Source of the DNA: Phycisphaerae bacterium
Lineage (GTDB): Bacteria > Planctomycetota > Phycisphaerae > Phycisphaerales > UBA1924
Reading direction: 5' to 3'
Length of the DNA stretch: 64,000 nucleotides
NCBI GenBank assembly: GCA_016794925.1
Contig: JAEUIW010000002.1
Location: 124,001-188,000, forward strand
The notes below the pieces were generated by a model that ran no database searches, was not told the DNA's origin, and saw nothing but the letters and a program-made list of their open reading frames with translations. Position 1 is the stretch's first letter; each line of letters starts with the position of its first letter. Below, one piece after another: positions 32,430-40,685 of the stretch. Made by a program: the position numbers and the translations under genes.

Positions 32430-33518
32430 TCACGGCTGCTTCATCGCCTCAAGCCACTCTTTGAGCTGCTCGCGCACCATGTCGTCCGCGGCGAGCTCGA
32501 TCGCCTTCGTCATCAGCTCAACCGCAGGCTCGCGCTCACCCCGCAGGTGCTTCACACGCGCCAGCGTCGCCAGCGGCAGCGGTTCCGATCCTCCCGATAC
32601 TTCGACCGCCCGTTCCGCGGCAAGGCCCGCCAGGGCGAGCAGACCCTCGTCCTTCGTGGCCGAATCGATGATCACGCTGGCGATCTCGCCCAGGGCCAGG
32701 GCCTGGTCCTTGATGACGCCATCGATCGCGCCACGGCCGTAGACGAGCGCCCCCGCCGGATCGCTCATCTGCTTCAGCAGCAGTTCGGTCTTGAACCCCG
32801 CGAGCAGCCCGAATTGCTCCGGATCGAGCGCGATCACCTCGTCGAGGTGCAGCAGCGCCTGCTCCTTCTGGCCGGAGGACCACGCGGCCTGCGCCCGACC
32901 GATGATCTCCTCGCCCGTTCGCTTCCGCTCGGCGCGGGCCATCGCCACGCGCACGGTCAAACGCCCGTCCAGTACCTCCTGGAGGACTTTTCCCAGCCGG
33001 TCGAGAGGATGCCCGATCCAGACCAGGCGCCCCTCTGCATTCACGACGAACGCGGTCGGGATGCCCAGCTGACCCGAGGCCTCCATCCATGCCGAGCTGG
33101 TCTTGCCATCACGATCCCACGCGACCGCATACGCCATCGCGTCTCCCATCCGTTCGACGAACGGCACGACGTCGTCCAGTCCCTTGGTCTCACTGCTGCT
33201 CACGCCGATGAGGCGCACACCGCGATCCTCGAACTCCCTCTGCAACTTGGTCAGGTGTGGGATGCTGGCCCGACACGGCGGGCACCACGTCGCCCAGAAC
33301 TCCACCACGTACACCTTCCCGGGCTCAAACGACTCGATCGGTCCACCCTTGACCCATTGTTCGATGAAGAGCGGGGGCGCGACATCACCGATCGCCAGCT
33401 TCTCCGGTTGCGCCTTCACTTGGGCGTCGGGGATTGGAACAGGTTGACCGGACTCCTGGCCGCGCGCCATCACCGCGAGCGACCCCAGGACGAGCACCAC
33501 CGCAACGCTCCTGACCAT
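32430..33518 (-). CDS. Exported TlpA-like thioredoxin with helical-repeat tail
   Basis: 362 residues. Signal peptide MVRSVAVVLVLGSLAVMARG. TlpA/ResA-type redox domain at about 40-165 with active site EFWATWCPPCRASIP, then GIPTAFVVNAEGRLVWIGHP. The C-terminal 180 residues form TPR-like helices (AQAAWSSGQKEQALLHLDEV, LAGLAAERAVEVSGG, EPAVELMTKAIELAADD), absent from classical TlpA. It probably reduces disulfides in the periplasm, with the repeats binding a partner. ATG at 33518 has GAAGGAG five bases upstream. Convergent with the glycosyltransferase gene and divergent from the TonB-like gene; the 237-nt gap upstream holds no gene. Confidence 0.87.
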   Translation of the reverse strand: MVRSVAVVLVLGSLAVMARGQESGQPVPIPDAQVKAQPEKLAIGDVAPPLFIEQWVKGGPIESFEPGKVYVVEFWATWCPPCRASIPHLTKLQREFEDRGVRLIGVSSSETKGLDDVVPFVERMGDAMAYAVAWDRDGKTSSAWMEASGQLGIPTAFVVNAEGRLVWIGHPLDRLGKVLQEVLDGRLTVRVAMARAERKRTGEEIIGRAQAAWSSGQKEQALLHLDEVIALDPEQFGLLAGFKTELLLKQMSDPAGALVYGRGAIDGVIKDQALALGEIASVIIDSATKDEGLLALAGLAAERAVEVSGGSEPLPLATLARVKHLRGEREPAVELMTKAIELAADDMVREQLKEWLEAMKQP

Positions 33519-33742
33519 GGCGACTCCTTCACAACTCCGAGGCTCGAACGACGCAACCCGATCAGGGCGCAACGACCCTGTTCGACCGCTCACAGCGATG
33601 ACTCGGCTCGTTCCTTCCGACCCCTGAACATACTCATTTCGAACGTTTCGCCCACCGGTCTTGTTCCCCTGAACGTACGGCGATATCCCACCCCGCGAAG
33701 TCCCGCTGATGATTGCCGTCATCTCCCTTTTTTCGGGAAACC

Positions 33743-33748
33743 TACGCT
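33743..33748 (+). promoter_or_regulatory. -10-like TACGCT before the TonB-like gene
   Basis: TACGCT ends seven nucleotides before the ATG at 33756 and no Shine-Dalgarno is present. Weaker member of the TANNNT set seen before other genes. Confidence 0.28.
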
Positions 33749-33755
33749 TTCCGTG

Positions 33756-34997
33756 ATGCGCGATCGCGAACCGACCAGCGCGTTGGCTTCGGCCGTGGTG
33801 ATCAGCCTCTCCCTGCACGTTTCGACGGGGGGGCTGTTGATGATTGCGCCCGAGTTGATCTCAGCGGCCTTGGCCGCGCTGGGCGTGAACAGTCCCGGCG
33901 AACGGACGTCGTATCCCCAATCGCCCGAACCCCCTCGATCAAGGGAAAATCTGAACCTCGGTATCGATTTTTCCAACGCTCAGACGGTGACCTGGATCGG
34001 CTTTGCCGAGCCATTGCCCCAAGACGCGCCCCATTCCACGATCGAACAGGCCGCGTTTGCCCGCACGGAATCGGGCATTCCCGAGCCATCTTCGCCCGGT
34101 CCGGAGGCGGTGGCAACTGCCGCGCTGGCGACACCCGCAAGCGCTGAGACGGCCACGCACGACGCCCAAGCACTTCCTTCTCCGCCTCAGCAGACTCCAC
34201 CGCGAACGGAGCAGACATCCCAGCCTGACCAGCGCGCGGAGGATTCATCGCCACGCTTGAAGAATGACGAATTGGCCGAGAAGCCCCCCGATTCAAGCGA
34301 GATTCAGAAACCAACGCAAAGTGCGGACGCACTCGGGCCGAACCGGCCGAATCAACCCGGCACCGAGGGCGAAGCAGAGCCGATTGCGTCTGCTCCCTCA
34401 GCTCCGTCCAGACCAGCTCCCGCCGAACCGGCGCCAACCGATTCCGACGCGATCCCCGGGCCACCCCCGAACTTGGCCCCCCGAACTCCTGAGGAGACCG
34501 ACCCCGCTCCACGCCGGCAACCCGAGCCGACGCCGTCCGCGCAGGCTGAATCCGTGGACGAGGATCGAACCGGCGCGACGCCGACGGTCCAGCCAGCCAG
34601 GCCCGCGACCGTCGCCCCAAAAGGCCAACGCCCCGAACGCGAGGCACACCTGACCGACCGCGAATCTGACGCGAGCTCGATCAGGCTCGTCACCGATCGG
34701 AGGCGGCTCGGCGCTCCGGTGGCGCTGCAGGGGCTGAGCATCGCCACCACCAAGGCGGAATTCAGCCGGTTCACGCGTCTGGCCGCGTCCCCGAGGAACC
34801 CGATTTTCGAGATTGTGTTCGATCGCAAGGGGATCGTGAAATCGATCAAGCCGCTTCGAACAAGCGGGTGGAAGGACATCGACGAGCCGCTGCTTTCTTC
34901 GATTTTCGCGTGGCGGGCCTCGGGGCGTGTGCTCGACGAACTCCCGGGCGGGCCTGACGCCACCGTGCGCATCACCATGACCATTCTCATGCACTGA
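33756..34997 (+). CDS. TonB-like protein with long proline-rich spacer
   Basis: 413 residues. One N-terminal membrane segment (about 10-35; ASAVVISLSLHVSTGGLLMI) leaves the rest in the periplasm. Residues about 95-310 are disordered and rich in Pro, Ala, Glu, Gln and Thr, long enough to span the periplasm. The C-terminal 90 residues (NPIFEIVFDRKGIVKSIKPL, GWKDIDEPLLSSIFAWRASG) resemble the TonB C-terminal fold, where the last strand contacts outer-membrane receptors. Energy transduction is inferred from layout. No ExbB/ExbD genes are adjacent. It is followed by two small envelope genes on the same strand. The start has no ribosome site. Confidence 0.65.
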   Translation: MRDREPTSALASAVVISLSLHVSTGGLLMIAPELISAALAALGVNSPGERTSYPQSPEPPRSRENLNLGIDFSNAQTVTWIGFAEPLPQDAPHSTIEQAAFARTESGIPEPSSPGPEAVATAALATPASAETATHDAQALPSPPQQTPPRTEQTSQPDQRAEDSSPRLKNDELAEKPPDSSEIQKPTQSADALGPNRPNQPGTEGEAEPIASAPSAPSRPAPAEPAPTDSDAIPGPPPNLAPRTPEETDPAPRRQPEPTPSAQAESVDEDRTGATPTVQPARPATVAPKGQRPEREAHLTDRESDASSIRLVTDRRRLGAPVALQGLSIATTKAEFSRFTRLAASPRNPIFEIVFDRKGIVKSIKPLRTSGWKDIDEPLLSSIFAWRASGRVLDELPGGPDATVRITMTILMH

Positions 34998-35056
34998 CCG
35001 GAATCGCGCCGACCGATGGCCCGAACGACCGATAGGATGACAGAAGGGCGGAACGG

Positions 35057-35704
35057 ATGAAGCGAGTCCCAACCCGATCGATCACGGCAACGCCTCGCTG
35101 GGTATTCGCCGCGATGCTCCTGGTCCTGCCGTTTGGCTCATCCGCGGCGGCCCCGCCGCGCCCATCGCGACCCAGTGTCAACGCACCTCCGCCGCGATTC
35201 GAGCGCATCGACCCCGGCACGCAGGACCTGGGCCCGCTGTCGAGTTCGGTTCGGGTGCTGGACACGGACCTGCGTCTGCCGTCCGATTTCAAGCAGATTT
35301 ACCGCATCCGTCAGTACGATGCGCTCGGCCGGCCGGTCGGGGCTGACAGGTTCGGCCGCGCGTCGGGGGCGGTCACGGCAGTTTTCCCCCGTAGCGTCTA
35401 CACGCCAACCTCCCGGGGGCTCGTGACGGAAATACCGGCGGGAACCATCTGGTACATCGGCGATATTCCGAACGATGCGCCGCTGGCCATGTCGAGGGCC
35501 GCGCGGATCGAAGCCGGCGATCAGGCGAACCCGACTCTGGATTCGCGTGCCGAATCGAACGCGGACCCAATCCAGGCCGCGCCAGCCACCACACGATCTC
35601 TCATCGACGATCCGGCGTACAGGGCCGCACGAGTTCGGGAGATCCTGCGGAAGGCTGCCGCGAGCCCGTCGGACGCGAAATTGCCGGATCACAAATCCGA
35701 GTAG
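35057..35704 (+). CDS. Exported protein of unknown function
   Basis: 215 residues. N-terminal signal peptide with core WVFAAMLLVLPFGSSAAA. The central part (LPSDFKQIYRIRQYDALGRP, GAVTAVFPRSVYTPTSRGL, EIPAGTIWYIG) is beta-rich; the end is low-complexity and Ala-rich. No family recognised. It starts 59 nt after the TonB-like gene on the same strand and may share its transcript. ATG at 35057 has a weak GGCGGAAC upstream. The next gene follows a hairpin. Confidence 0.62.
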   Translation: MKRVPTRSITATPRWVFAAMLLVLPFGSSAAAPPRPSRPSVNAPPPRFERIDPGTQDLGPLSSSVRVLDTDLRLPSDFKQIYRIRQYDALGRPVGADRFGRASGAVTAVFPRSVYTPTSRGLVTEIPAGTIWYIGDIPNDAPLAMSRAARIEAGDQANPTLDSRAESNADPIQAAPATTRSLIDDPAYRAARVREILRKAAASPSDAKLPDHKSE

Positions 35705-35706
35705 AT

Positions 35707-35738
35707 GGCAGCACGGTCGCCCCGCACGGGCGGCTGCC
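35707..35738 (+). other. Two-part stem-loop between envelope genes
   Basis: GGCAGC (35707-35712) pairs with GCTGCC (35733-35738), and nested inside CGCCC pairs with GGGCG, with an ACGGT-side bulge. It starts two bases after the upstream stop and ends 22 bases before the next ATG. No U-run follows, so it may be an mRNA processing or stabilising element rather than a terminator. Confidence 0.35.
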
Positions 35739-35760
35739 TCATTCACCGGAGGATTGACCA

Positions 35761-36120
35761 ATGCACCACCGAATGCTGGCCTCAGCTCCCCTTCTTGTCG
35801 CGACACTCATCCTGCCGGGATGCCTGGTGTCGAGCAACAACTCTTCCAAGATGACCGGGGCGTACATCGGCCCGAGCACATTCGCGCAAGTCGAGGCCGG
35901 GATCACGAAGACGGACTGGGTTCTGGCGGCGATGGGCGAACCGACCACGCGATCAAAGCTCGACGACGGGAGCGAGATCTGGCGCTGGTCGTACACCCGA
36001 CGGACCACGAGTTCCGGCGGCGTGTTCCTCATCGCCGGGGGCTCGACCGACAACGAGACCGTCGGGGCGACGTGCCTGCACGTGCGCGACGGGGTGGTGG
36101 TGAAGGCGTGGCGTGACTAA
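35761..36120 (+). CDS. BamE/SmpA-like small lipoprotein
   Basis: 119 residues. Lipobox in LLVATLILPGCLVSSNN. The body TFAQVEAGITKTDWVLAAMG followed by EPTTRSKLDDGSEIWRWSYT matches the SmpA/OmlA (BamE) pattern, in which a turn after 'I..G.T...V...LG.P' is followed by a YxWxY strand pair. In the outer membrane such proteins support BAM assembly of beta-barrels, but many small paralogues have other roles. ATG at 35761 has CGGAGG eight bases upstream. The gap to floA (36121-36275) has no gene. Assignment to the fold is moderate and function is not proven. Confidence 0.7.
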   Translation: MHHRMLASAPLLVATLILPGCLVSSNNSSKMTGAYIGPSTFAQVEAGITKTDWVLAAMGEPTTRSKLDDGSEIWRWSYTRRTTSSGGVFLIAGGSTDNETVGATCLHVRDGVVVKAWRD

Positions 36121-36275
36121 GCCCGACGACCCCGGCGCGAACCCTTGATCCGCGCTTCGCCGTGCCGCGTGATGCGCATGCGGGTGAAGGGGAACCGGAA
36201 TCCGGGACCGACGCCCCGCCGCACCCGGACCGACCGACGTGCCACAAGAATTCGACCGGATTCGCGGATCGGGGA

Positions 36276-37289
36276 TCAACCGTGCAGGGCCTCCGAGCCT
36301 CCACCCTGAGGCCCGGCGATGGCGTTTCGCATCGAAGAATCCGCCTGGATGTTCTTCATGCGATAGTAATCCATGATTCCCAGGTTGCCCTTGCGGAACG
36401 CCTCGGCCATGGCCTTGGGAACCTCGGCCTCGGCGAGCACCACCAGGGCGCGGTTCTCGTGGATCTTGGCCTTGTTCTCCTGTTCCAACGCCAGCGCCAG
36501 GGCCCGGCGCTTCTCGGCCTCGGCCTGGAATCGCTTCTTGTCGGCCTCGGCCTGGTCCGCTTGCAGCTTGGCGCCGATGTTGTCACCGACATCGATGTCG
36601 GCGATATCGATCGACAGAATCTCGAAGGCGGTGCCGGCGTCGAGCCCCGAGCTCATGACCTTTTTGGAGATCTCGTCAGGGTTCTCCAGCACCTGCTTGT
36701 GGTCGTGCGCGGAGCCGATGGTGGAGACGATGCCCTGTCCGACGCGAGCGATGATCGTCTCCTCCGTCGCGCCGCCGACCAGGCGGGCGATATTCGTGCG
36801 GACGGTCACGCGGGCCTTGGCACGAAGCTGGATGCCGTCCTTCGCCACGGCATCGATCGTCGCCCGGGGTCCGTTGGTCGCCGGACAATCGATCACCTTC
36901 GGGTTCACGCTGGTCTGAACGGCGTCGAGAATGTCGCGCCCAGCAAGGTCGATCGCGGTGGACGTGTTCCAGCTCAGCGGGATGCCCGCGCTCCGGGCGG
37001 CGATCATGGCGCTGATGACGATCGGCACCCGTCCTCCCGCGAGGTAGTGCGTCTCGAGCTGGCTGGTGGAAATTTCGAGCCCCGCCTTCACGGCTCGGAT
37101 CCGGCTGAAGACGACCGTCCGCAGGTCAACCTTGCGCAGCCGCATGCCGATGAGGTCGAGGATGCTCACCTTGGCGTTGCTGAACAGCGCCTGCACCCAC
37201 AGGTTGATGAATTGCCCAACAACAAAGACCAGAATCAGGAAGATCAGCGCGGCGAGGATGCCAAGGCCGATCAGGATCGAGTTGCCCAC
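36276..37289 (-). CDS. floA: Flotillin-like protein FloA
   Basis: 337 residues, starting from GTG at 37289 with AGGAG nine bases upstream. One N-terminal hairpin membrane segment (about 5-30), then the conserved FloA/UPF0365 body: [60 protein letters not shown] and the EA-repeat coiled coil near 245-290 ([20 protein letters not shown]). It organises membrane microdomains with NfeD proteins. It is the last gene of an nfeD-nfeD-floA series on the minus strand, which matches the conserved gene order of flotillin loci. Confidence 0.93.
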   Translation of the reverse strand: MGNSILIGLGILAALIFLILVFVVGQFINLWVQALFSNAKVSILDLIGMRLRKVDLRTVVFSRIRAVKAGLEISTSQLETHYLAGGRVPIVISAMIAARSAGIPLSWNTSTAIDLAGRDILDAVQTSVNPKVIDCPATNGPRATIDAVAKDGIQLRAKARVTVRTNIARLVGGATEETIIARVGQGIVSTIGSAHDHKQVLENPDEISKKVMSSGLDAGTAFEILSIDIADIDVGDNIGAKLQADQAEADKKRFQAEAEKRRALALALEQENKAKIHENRALVVLAEAEVPKAMAEAFRKGNLGIMDYYRMKNIQADSSMRNAIAGPQGGGSEALHG

Positions 37290-37451
37290 GTCGTTGCACT
37301 CCTGGGAAGGGGAGGGTCAGCCTGGCTTCGCGGCCGAGCGCAGCACGGCGGACCCCTCGGCGCGTCTCCCCTGCATCTGCGTTGAAGATGAGTATACGCG
37401 CTGGACCGCCGGGCACCGCACTCCTCGACGGCGACGCACGGGCGGGGAGCG

Positions 37452-37943
37452 TCACGTCGCCTCACGCACCTTGATCTGCGTTCCGACCACCACGGTGACG
37501 CGGATCCTCGCGCCAGCCCGGATGTACTGCAACTCTGCGAGCGCATCGAACCGCTTCCCGTCGATCCGAACGGCGCCGACCGGTCGCAGGTCCGTGAGCG
37601 CATCACCCTCACGGCCCACCAGCGCGGCGAGTTCGGATGACTCCGGGGGCGGGGACGGTGCGTCGGCCGGATCTGCCCCCAGCATCAGCCGGCGGCCCAT
37701 CGGGGTGTGCGGCATCACATTGATGAAGAACCCCATCAGCACCGGTCCGCCCACGACCACCACCAGGGTCCCGATCAGCCCCCATGCGGCGCTGTAACGG
37801 TACATGCACACGACGCCGGCGACCGCGACGGCGAGTGCCGTGACGAGCAGCACGCCCATCGTCGGGACGAAGAGGTCGATCGCGACCAGGATGAAAGCCA
37901 CCCCGAGCAGCGCAAGTCCCCAGTACAGCATCGCCTCATTCAC
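37452..37943 (-). CDS. Short NfeD-like membrane protein
   Basis: 163 residues from GTG at 37943, chosen because GGAGG lies five bases upstream; upstream ATGs lack a ribosome site. Helices MLYWGLALLGVAFILVAIDL, VLLVTALAVAVAGVVC and LIGTLVVVVGGPVLMGFF are followed by a C-terminal OB-fold NfeD domain (ALTDLRPVGAVRIDGKRFDA, YIRAGARIRVTVVVG). It sits between the long NfeD protease and FloA. In other bacteria the OB domain binds flotillin or modulates the protease. No protease domain here. Confidence 0.87.
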   Translation of the reverse strand: MNEAMLYWGLALLGVAFILVAIDLFVPTMGVLLVTALAVAVAGVVCMYRYSAAWGLIGTLVVVVGGPVLMGFFINVMPHTPMGRRLMLGADPADAPSPPPESSELAALVGREGDALTDLRPVGAVRIDGKRFDALAELQYIRAGARIRVTVVVGTQIKVREAT

Positions 37944-38077
37944 GCCGACCTCCGCAGACATGGGCCGAGCCCACCGGCCCTGCCCCAATCCTGATTTCGT
38001 CCAACGCCATGAGTGTATCGCCCGAAACCGGGGCTCTCGATCGAACCCGCGTCGTCGCCGCGCGGCGACCGTGTCAA

Positions 38078-39946
38078 TCAGGCCCGGGCCCGACCGGCAT
38101 CCTCGACCGCGATGCGCGGCCCTTCAACGCTGACGACACGCAGACGTGCGCCGGCTTCGATGAAACCCAGGTCCGAAACCACGTCCACCACTCGACCGCC
38201 GACTTCCATTTTCCCCGCGGGACGCAAGGGCGTGAGCGCGGTGCCGAGGTCACCGATCCGCGCGGCGCTCTCCGCCTCGCCCATTGCCGCGAGCAGCCCG
38301 CCGCCCTCATCGAGCCCGTCTTCGTCTCCGCCGGACGGTGATTTCAGCACCAGGCGGTTGAACATCGGGAGCGAATCGAGGTGCTTGCCCAGCGACCACA
38401 TGATGACGCCGCTCGTCGCCGCGGAGACCAGGATGGTGCCGATTCCGAAGAGCAGGTCCGACCGCGCCTTCGGCGTGTCCGGGAAGAGCCCGCCCGAGCC
38501 CTGCGGCACAAAGGTACCGACCAGCCCCCCGAAGAGCAGCACCACCCCAAGCACGCCGAAAAAGCCGAACCCCGGAAGCACAAACACCTCAAGACCAAGC
38601 AACAAAATCCCCAGCACGATCGCCGCGACCTCCCACCATGCCGCCATGCCGACCAGCAGCGGCGGGGCAACCAACGCCACCAGCGCCACCGCGGCCACGG
38701 TCCCGGGCAACATCAACCCCGGGTGGGTCATCTCCAGGAACATCGCAACCAGGAAGACCACGATGAGCACGCCGCGCACGATCGGGTTGGTCATGAAGCC
38801 GACCATCGCCTCGGACCACGACCGATCCAGCCGGGAGACGTTCGTGGCGCCAAAGAACACCTTCAGTTCTTCGTCCGTTCTCACTCTTTGCGCGGCGAGG
38901 CCATAACGGATGAGGTCCCCGTCGCGAAGCGTGACCAACCCGCGACCATCCGCGACATACTCGATCAGCTTCCAGCTGCCCGCGTCCGCTGCGGACAGCA
39001 CGGGGCGCTGACTTGGCGCGTCAAGAGCCATCGACACCTGGCCCTGGAGTTTCGACGGCATGGACGGAGATGCGGGAACAAAGCCGCGATCGTCCGAACC
39101 ACCCGAAGTGCCCCGGCCGCTCTCCGCGGTCGCGCCGCCCGAGGGCGGGGAGGCAGGCTCCGGCGGCGAGGACGGAGCGGCCGGGCCGGGTTGACCGGAG
39201 GCGGAGACGATGCGCGGGGAACTCGGCCCGGGGTCATTCCCGAAGAGCATCCGATACTCGGCTCGGTCAATGAACAGGCGTTCGCCCGTTCCTTGCTTCT
39301 CAACCCACCAGAGCTCCACCCCCCTGCTGACCATCCCCTGAACCAGCTTCTCGTCATAGCCGTGGCGGCGCGCCGAATCGACAACCTCGGCCAGCAGCGG
39401 CGCGGTGAACTTCTGCCGCTCCGCTTCGGGCATGGCGTTGATCATCCCGATGAAGCTCAACTTGACCGGGAGCGCATCACCCAAGGTGCTCGCCTCGTTC
39501 ACCACAACCTCGCGGCAGGCCAGCGCGATCAGGGCGCCCGCCGAATATGCATCAGGGTTCACCCAGGCGACCGTGTTCGGCACGGGGGAACGTTTGATGG
39601 CGCCGCAGATTTCCAATGCCGCGCCAACTTCGCCGCCGGGTGTGTCCAGTTCAAACACGATGGCATCGGCCTTCGCGGCCGCCGCTTCCTTGATGCGACG
39701 CTGCACGCTCATCGACGTTACAGCGTCGATCGGGCCGTGGATGGTGATAACCGCGACGTTCTTTGCCTGCCGGGCAGCCGGAACCGCCAGACCGGGAGCC
39801 ACCGGCGGATCCACCGGGGTCCGGCTGAACGACTCGTTAAGTCCTATAACTAGTATTACCGCCAAGGTCATTGCACTGCGACCAATCCACTTGAAAAGGT
39901 GGAAAGTGCGACCCGCGACGGAATGTTCGATTGTTGACCGCAGCAT
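38078..39946 (-). CDS. Long NfeD: ClpP-fold membrane serine protease with OB domain
   Basis: 622 residues if read from ATG 39946. A signal anchor (about 27-40) leads to a ClpP/SppA-like protease domain: FELDTPGGEVGAALEICGAI, then catalytic serine in NPDAYSAGALIALA, with a lysine candidate in GYDEKLVQGMV. A Ser/Pro/Gly-rich linker is followed by five to six membrane helices and a C-terminal NfeD OB domain (LGTALTPLRPAGKMEVGGRV). Homologues cleave stomatin-like proteins. First of nfeD-nfeD-floA. The start is uncertain: no ATG has a good ribosome site, and a TTG at 39991 would overlap the preceding inverted repeat. The linker is longer than in typical family members. Confidence 0.9.
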   Translation of the reverse strand: MLRSTIEHSVAGRTFHLFKWIGRSAMTLAVILVIGLNESFSRTPVDPPVAPGLAVPAARQAKNVAVITIHGPIDAVTSMSVQRRIKEAAAAKADAIVFELDTPGGEVGAALEICGAIKRSPVPNTVAWVNPDAYSAGALIALACREVVVNEASTLGDALPVKLSFIGMINAMPEAERQKFTAPLLAEVVDSARRHGYDEKLVQGMVSRGVELWWVEKQGTGERLFIDRAEYRMLFGNDPGPSSPRIVSASGQPGPAAPSSPPEPASPPSGGATAESGRGTSGGSDDRGFVPASPSMPSKLQGQVSMALDAPSQRPVLSAADAGSWKLIEYVADGRGLVTLRDGDLIRYGLAAQRVRTDEELKVFFGATNVSRLDRSWSEAMVGFMTNPIVRGVLIVVFLVAMFLEMTHPGLMLPGTVAAVALVALVAPPLLVGMAAWWEVAAIVLGILLLGLEVFVLPGFGFFGVLGVVLLFGGLVGTFVPQGSGGLFPDTPKARSDLLFGIGTILVSAATSGVIMWSLGKHLDSLPMFNRLVLKSPSGGDEDGLDEGGGLLAAMGEAESAARIGDLGTALTPLRPAGKMEVGGRVVDVVSDLGFIEAGARLRVVSVEGPRIAVEDAGRARA

Positions 39947-39999
39947 GCTGGAGGATCGTACCTCGGAAAGTACGACAGAAGCGAGCTTCAATACCTTTT

Positions 40000-40578
40000 T
40001 TAGGGTATTCGCGACAAGGCTGGACCTTCCTGTTCAACCCACCACCTCATTCCGCCATCTCCCGGGCTTCGTTCACCCCGACAGTCAATGTGAACAGCAA
40101 AGAACCCCGGCCGCTGACCCTCTCCACCCTTCTCGTTGCGCCGGATGAGCGGCCAGATGACCGTTCGATCGGTTTCTGGAAGGGGTAACGCGTCAATCTC
40201 CGCTTCCGTGAACCACTCCAAGCGACCCTCGCGCATGTCATGGGGTTCGACGTCTACCGCACCCAGAACGCGATAGAGAAAGATCAGCCAGTGCCCACGG
40301 CCCTCGTATGAAGTTTCGCTGATGAGCCCGGCAAGATGAAGACGCTCGATCGGCACGTCCAAGCCCGCTTCCTCACGGATTTCGCGGCGCGCGCATTGCG
40401 CGGGCGACTCGCCGGTCGTCACATCGAGCTTTCCGCCGATCGGAGAGCACAGACCCTTGTTCGGCTCCCGGAGACGCCGGAGCAGGAGCACCCGTCCGGA
40501 AGCATCCCGAAGGTCGCACAGGCAGGCGATCTTGTAAGGCAGAGATTCCTGGCGCGTAGCATTCGCGTCGTTGGACAT
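40000..40578 (-). CDS. Nudix hydrolase
   Basis: 192 residues from ATG 40578. The Nudix box is GGKLDVTTGESPAQCARRE followed by IREEAGL: the REIREEAGL catalytic helix is intact, with a two-residue insertion before GE that occurs in a subset of the family. LCSPIGGKL and LLLRRLREPNKG precede it. It hydrolyses a nucleoside diphosphate linked to another moiety; the substrate is unknown. No ribosome site is visible, but TATCCT lies five bases before this ATG, which also supports this start over longer readings (to 40629). The stop lies within a small inverted repeat at 39990-40009, close to the nfeD start. Confidence 0.87.
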   Translation of the reverse strand: MSNDANATRQESLPYKIACLCDLRDASGRVLLLRRLREPNKGLCSPIGGKLDVTTGESPAQCARREIREEAGLDVPIERLHLAGLISETSYEGRGHWLIFLYRVLGAVDVEPHDMREGRLEWFTEAEIDALPLPETDRTVIWPLIRRNEKGGEGQRPGFFAVHIDCRGERSPGDGGMRWWVEQEGPALSRIP

Positions 40579-40583
40579 GGCCG

Positions 40584-40589
40584 AGGATA
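40584..40589 (-). promoter_or_regulatory. -10-like TATCCT before the Nudix gene
   Basis: On the minus strand TATCCT ends five nucleotides before ATG 40578 with no Shine-Dalgarno. Candidate leaderless promoter. Confidence 0.38.
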
Positions 40590-40685
40590 GCCGCACCATC
40601 CGGCCGCGCTGATGTTGGTTTGCCCGCATCCGAGCGATGTGTCCCGTTCACGACCAGTTGCCCGATTGCCCGATACCTGAGTCTC

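Noticed and set aside
39990..40009. Inverted repeat AATACC/GGTATT between Nudix and nfeD as terminator or operator
   Set aside because: Only 6 bp, includes the Nudix stop codon and possible nfeD start; too weak to call.
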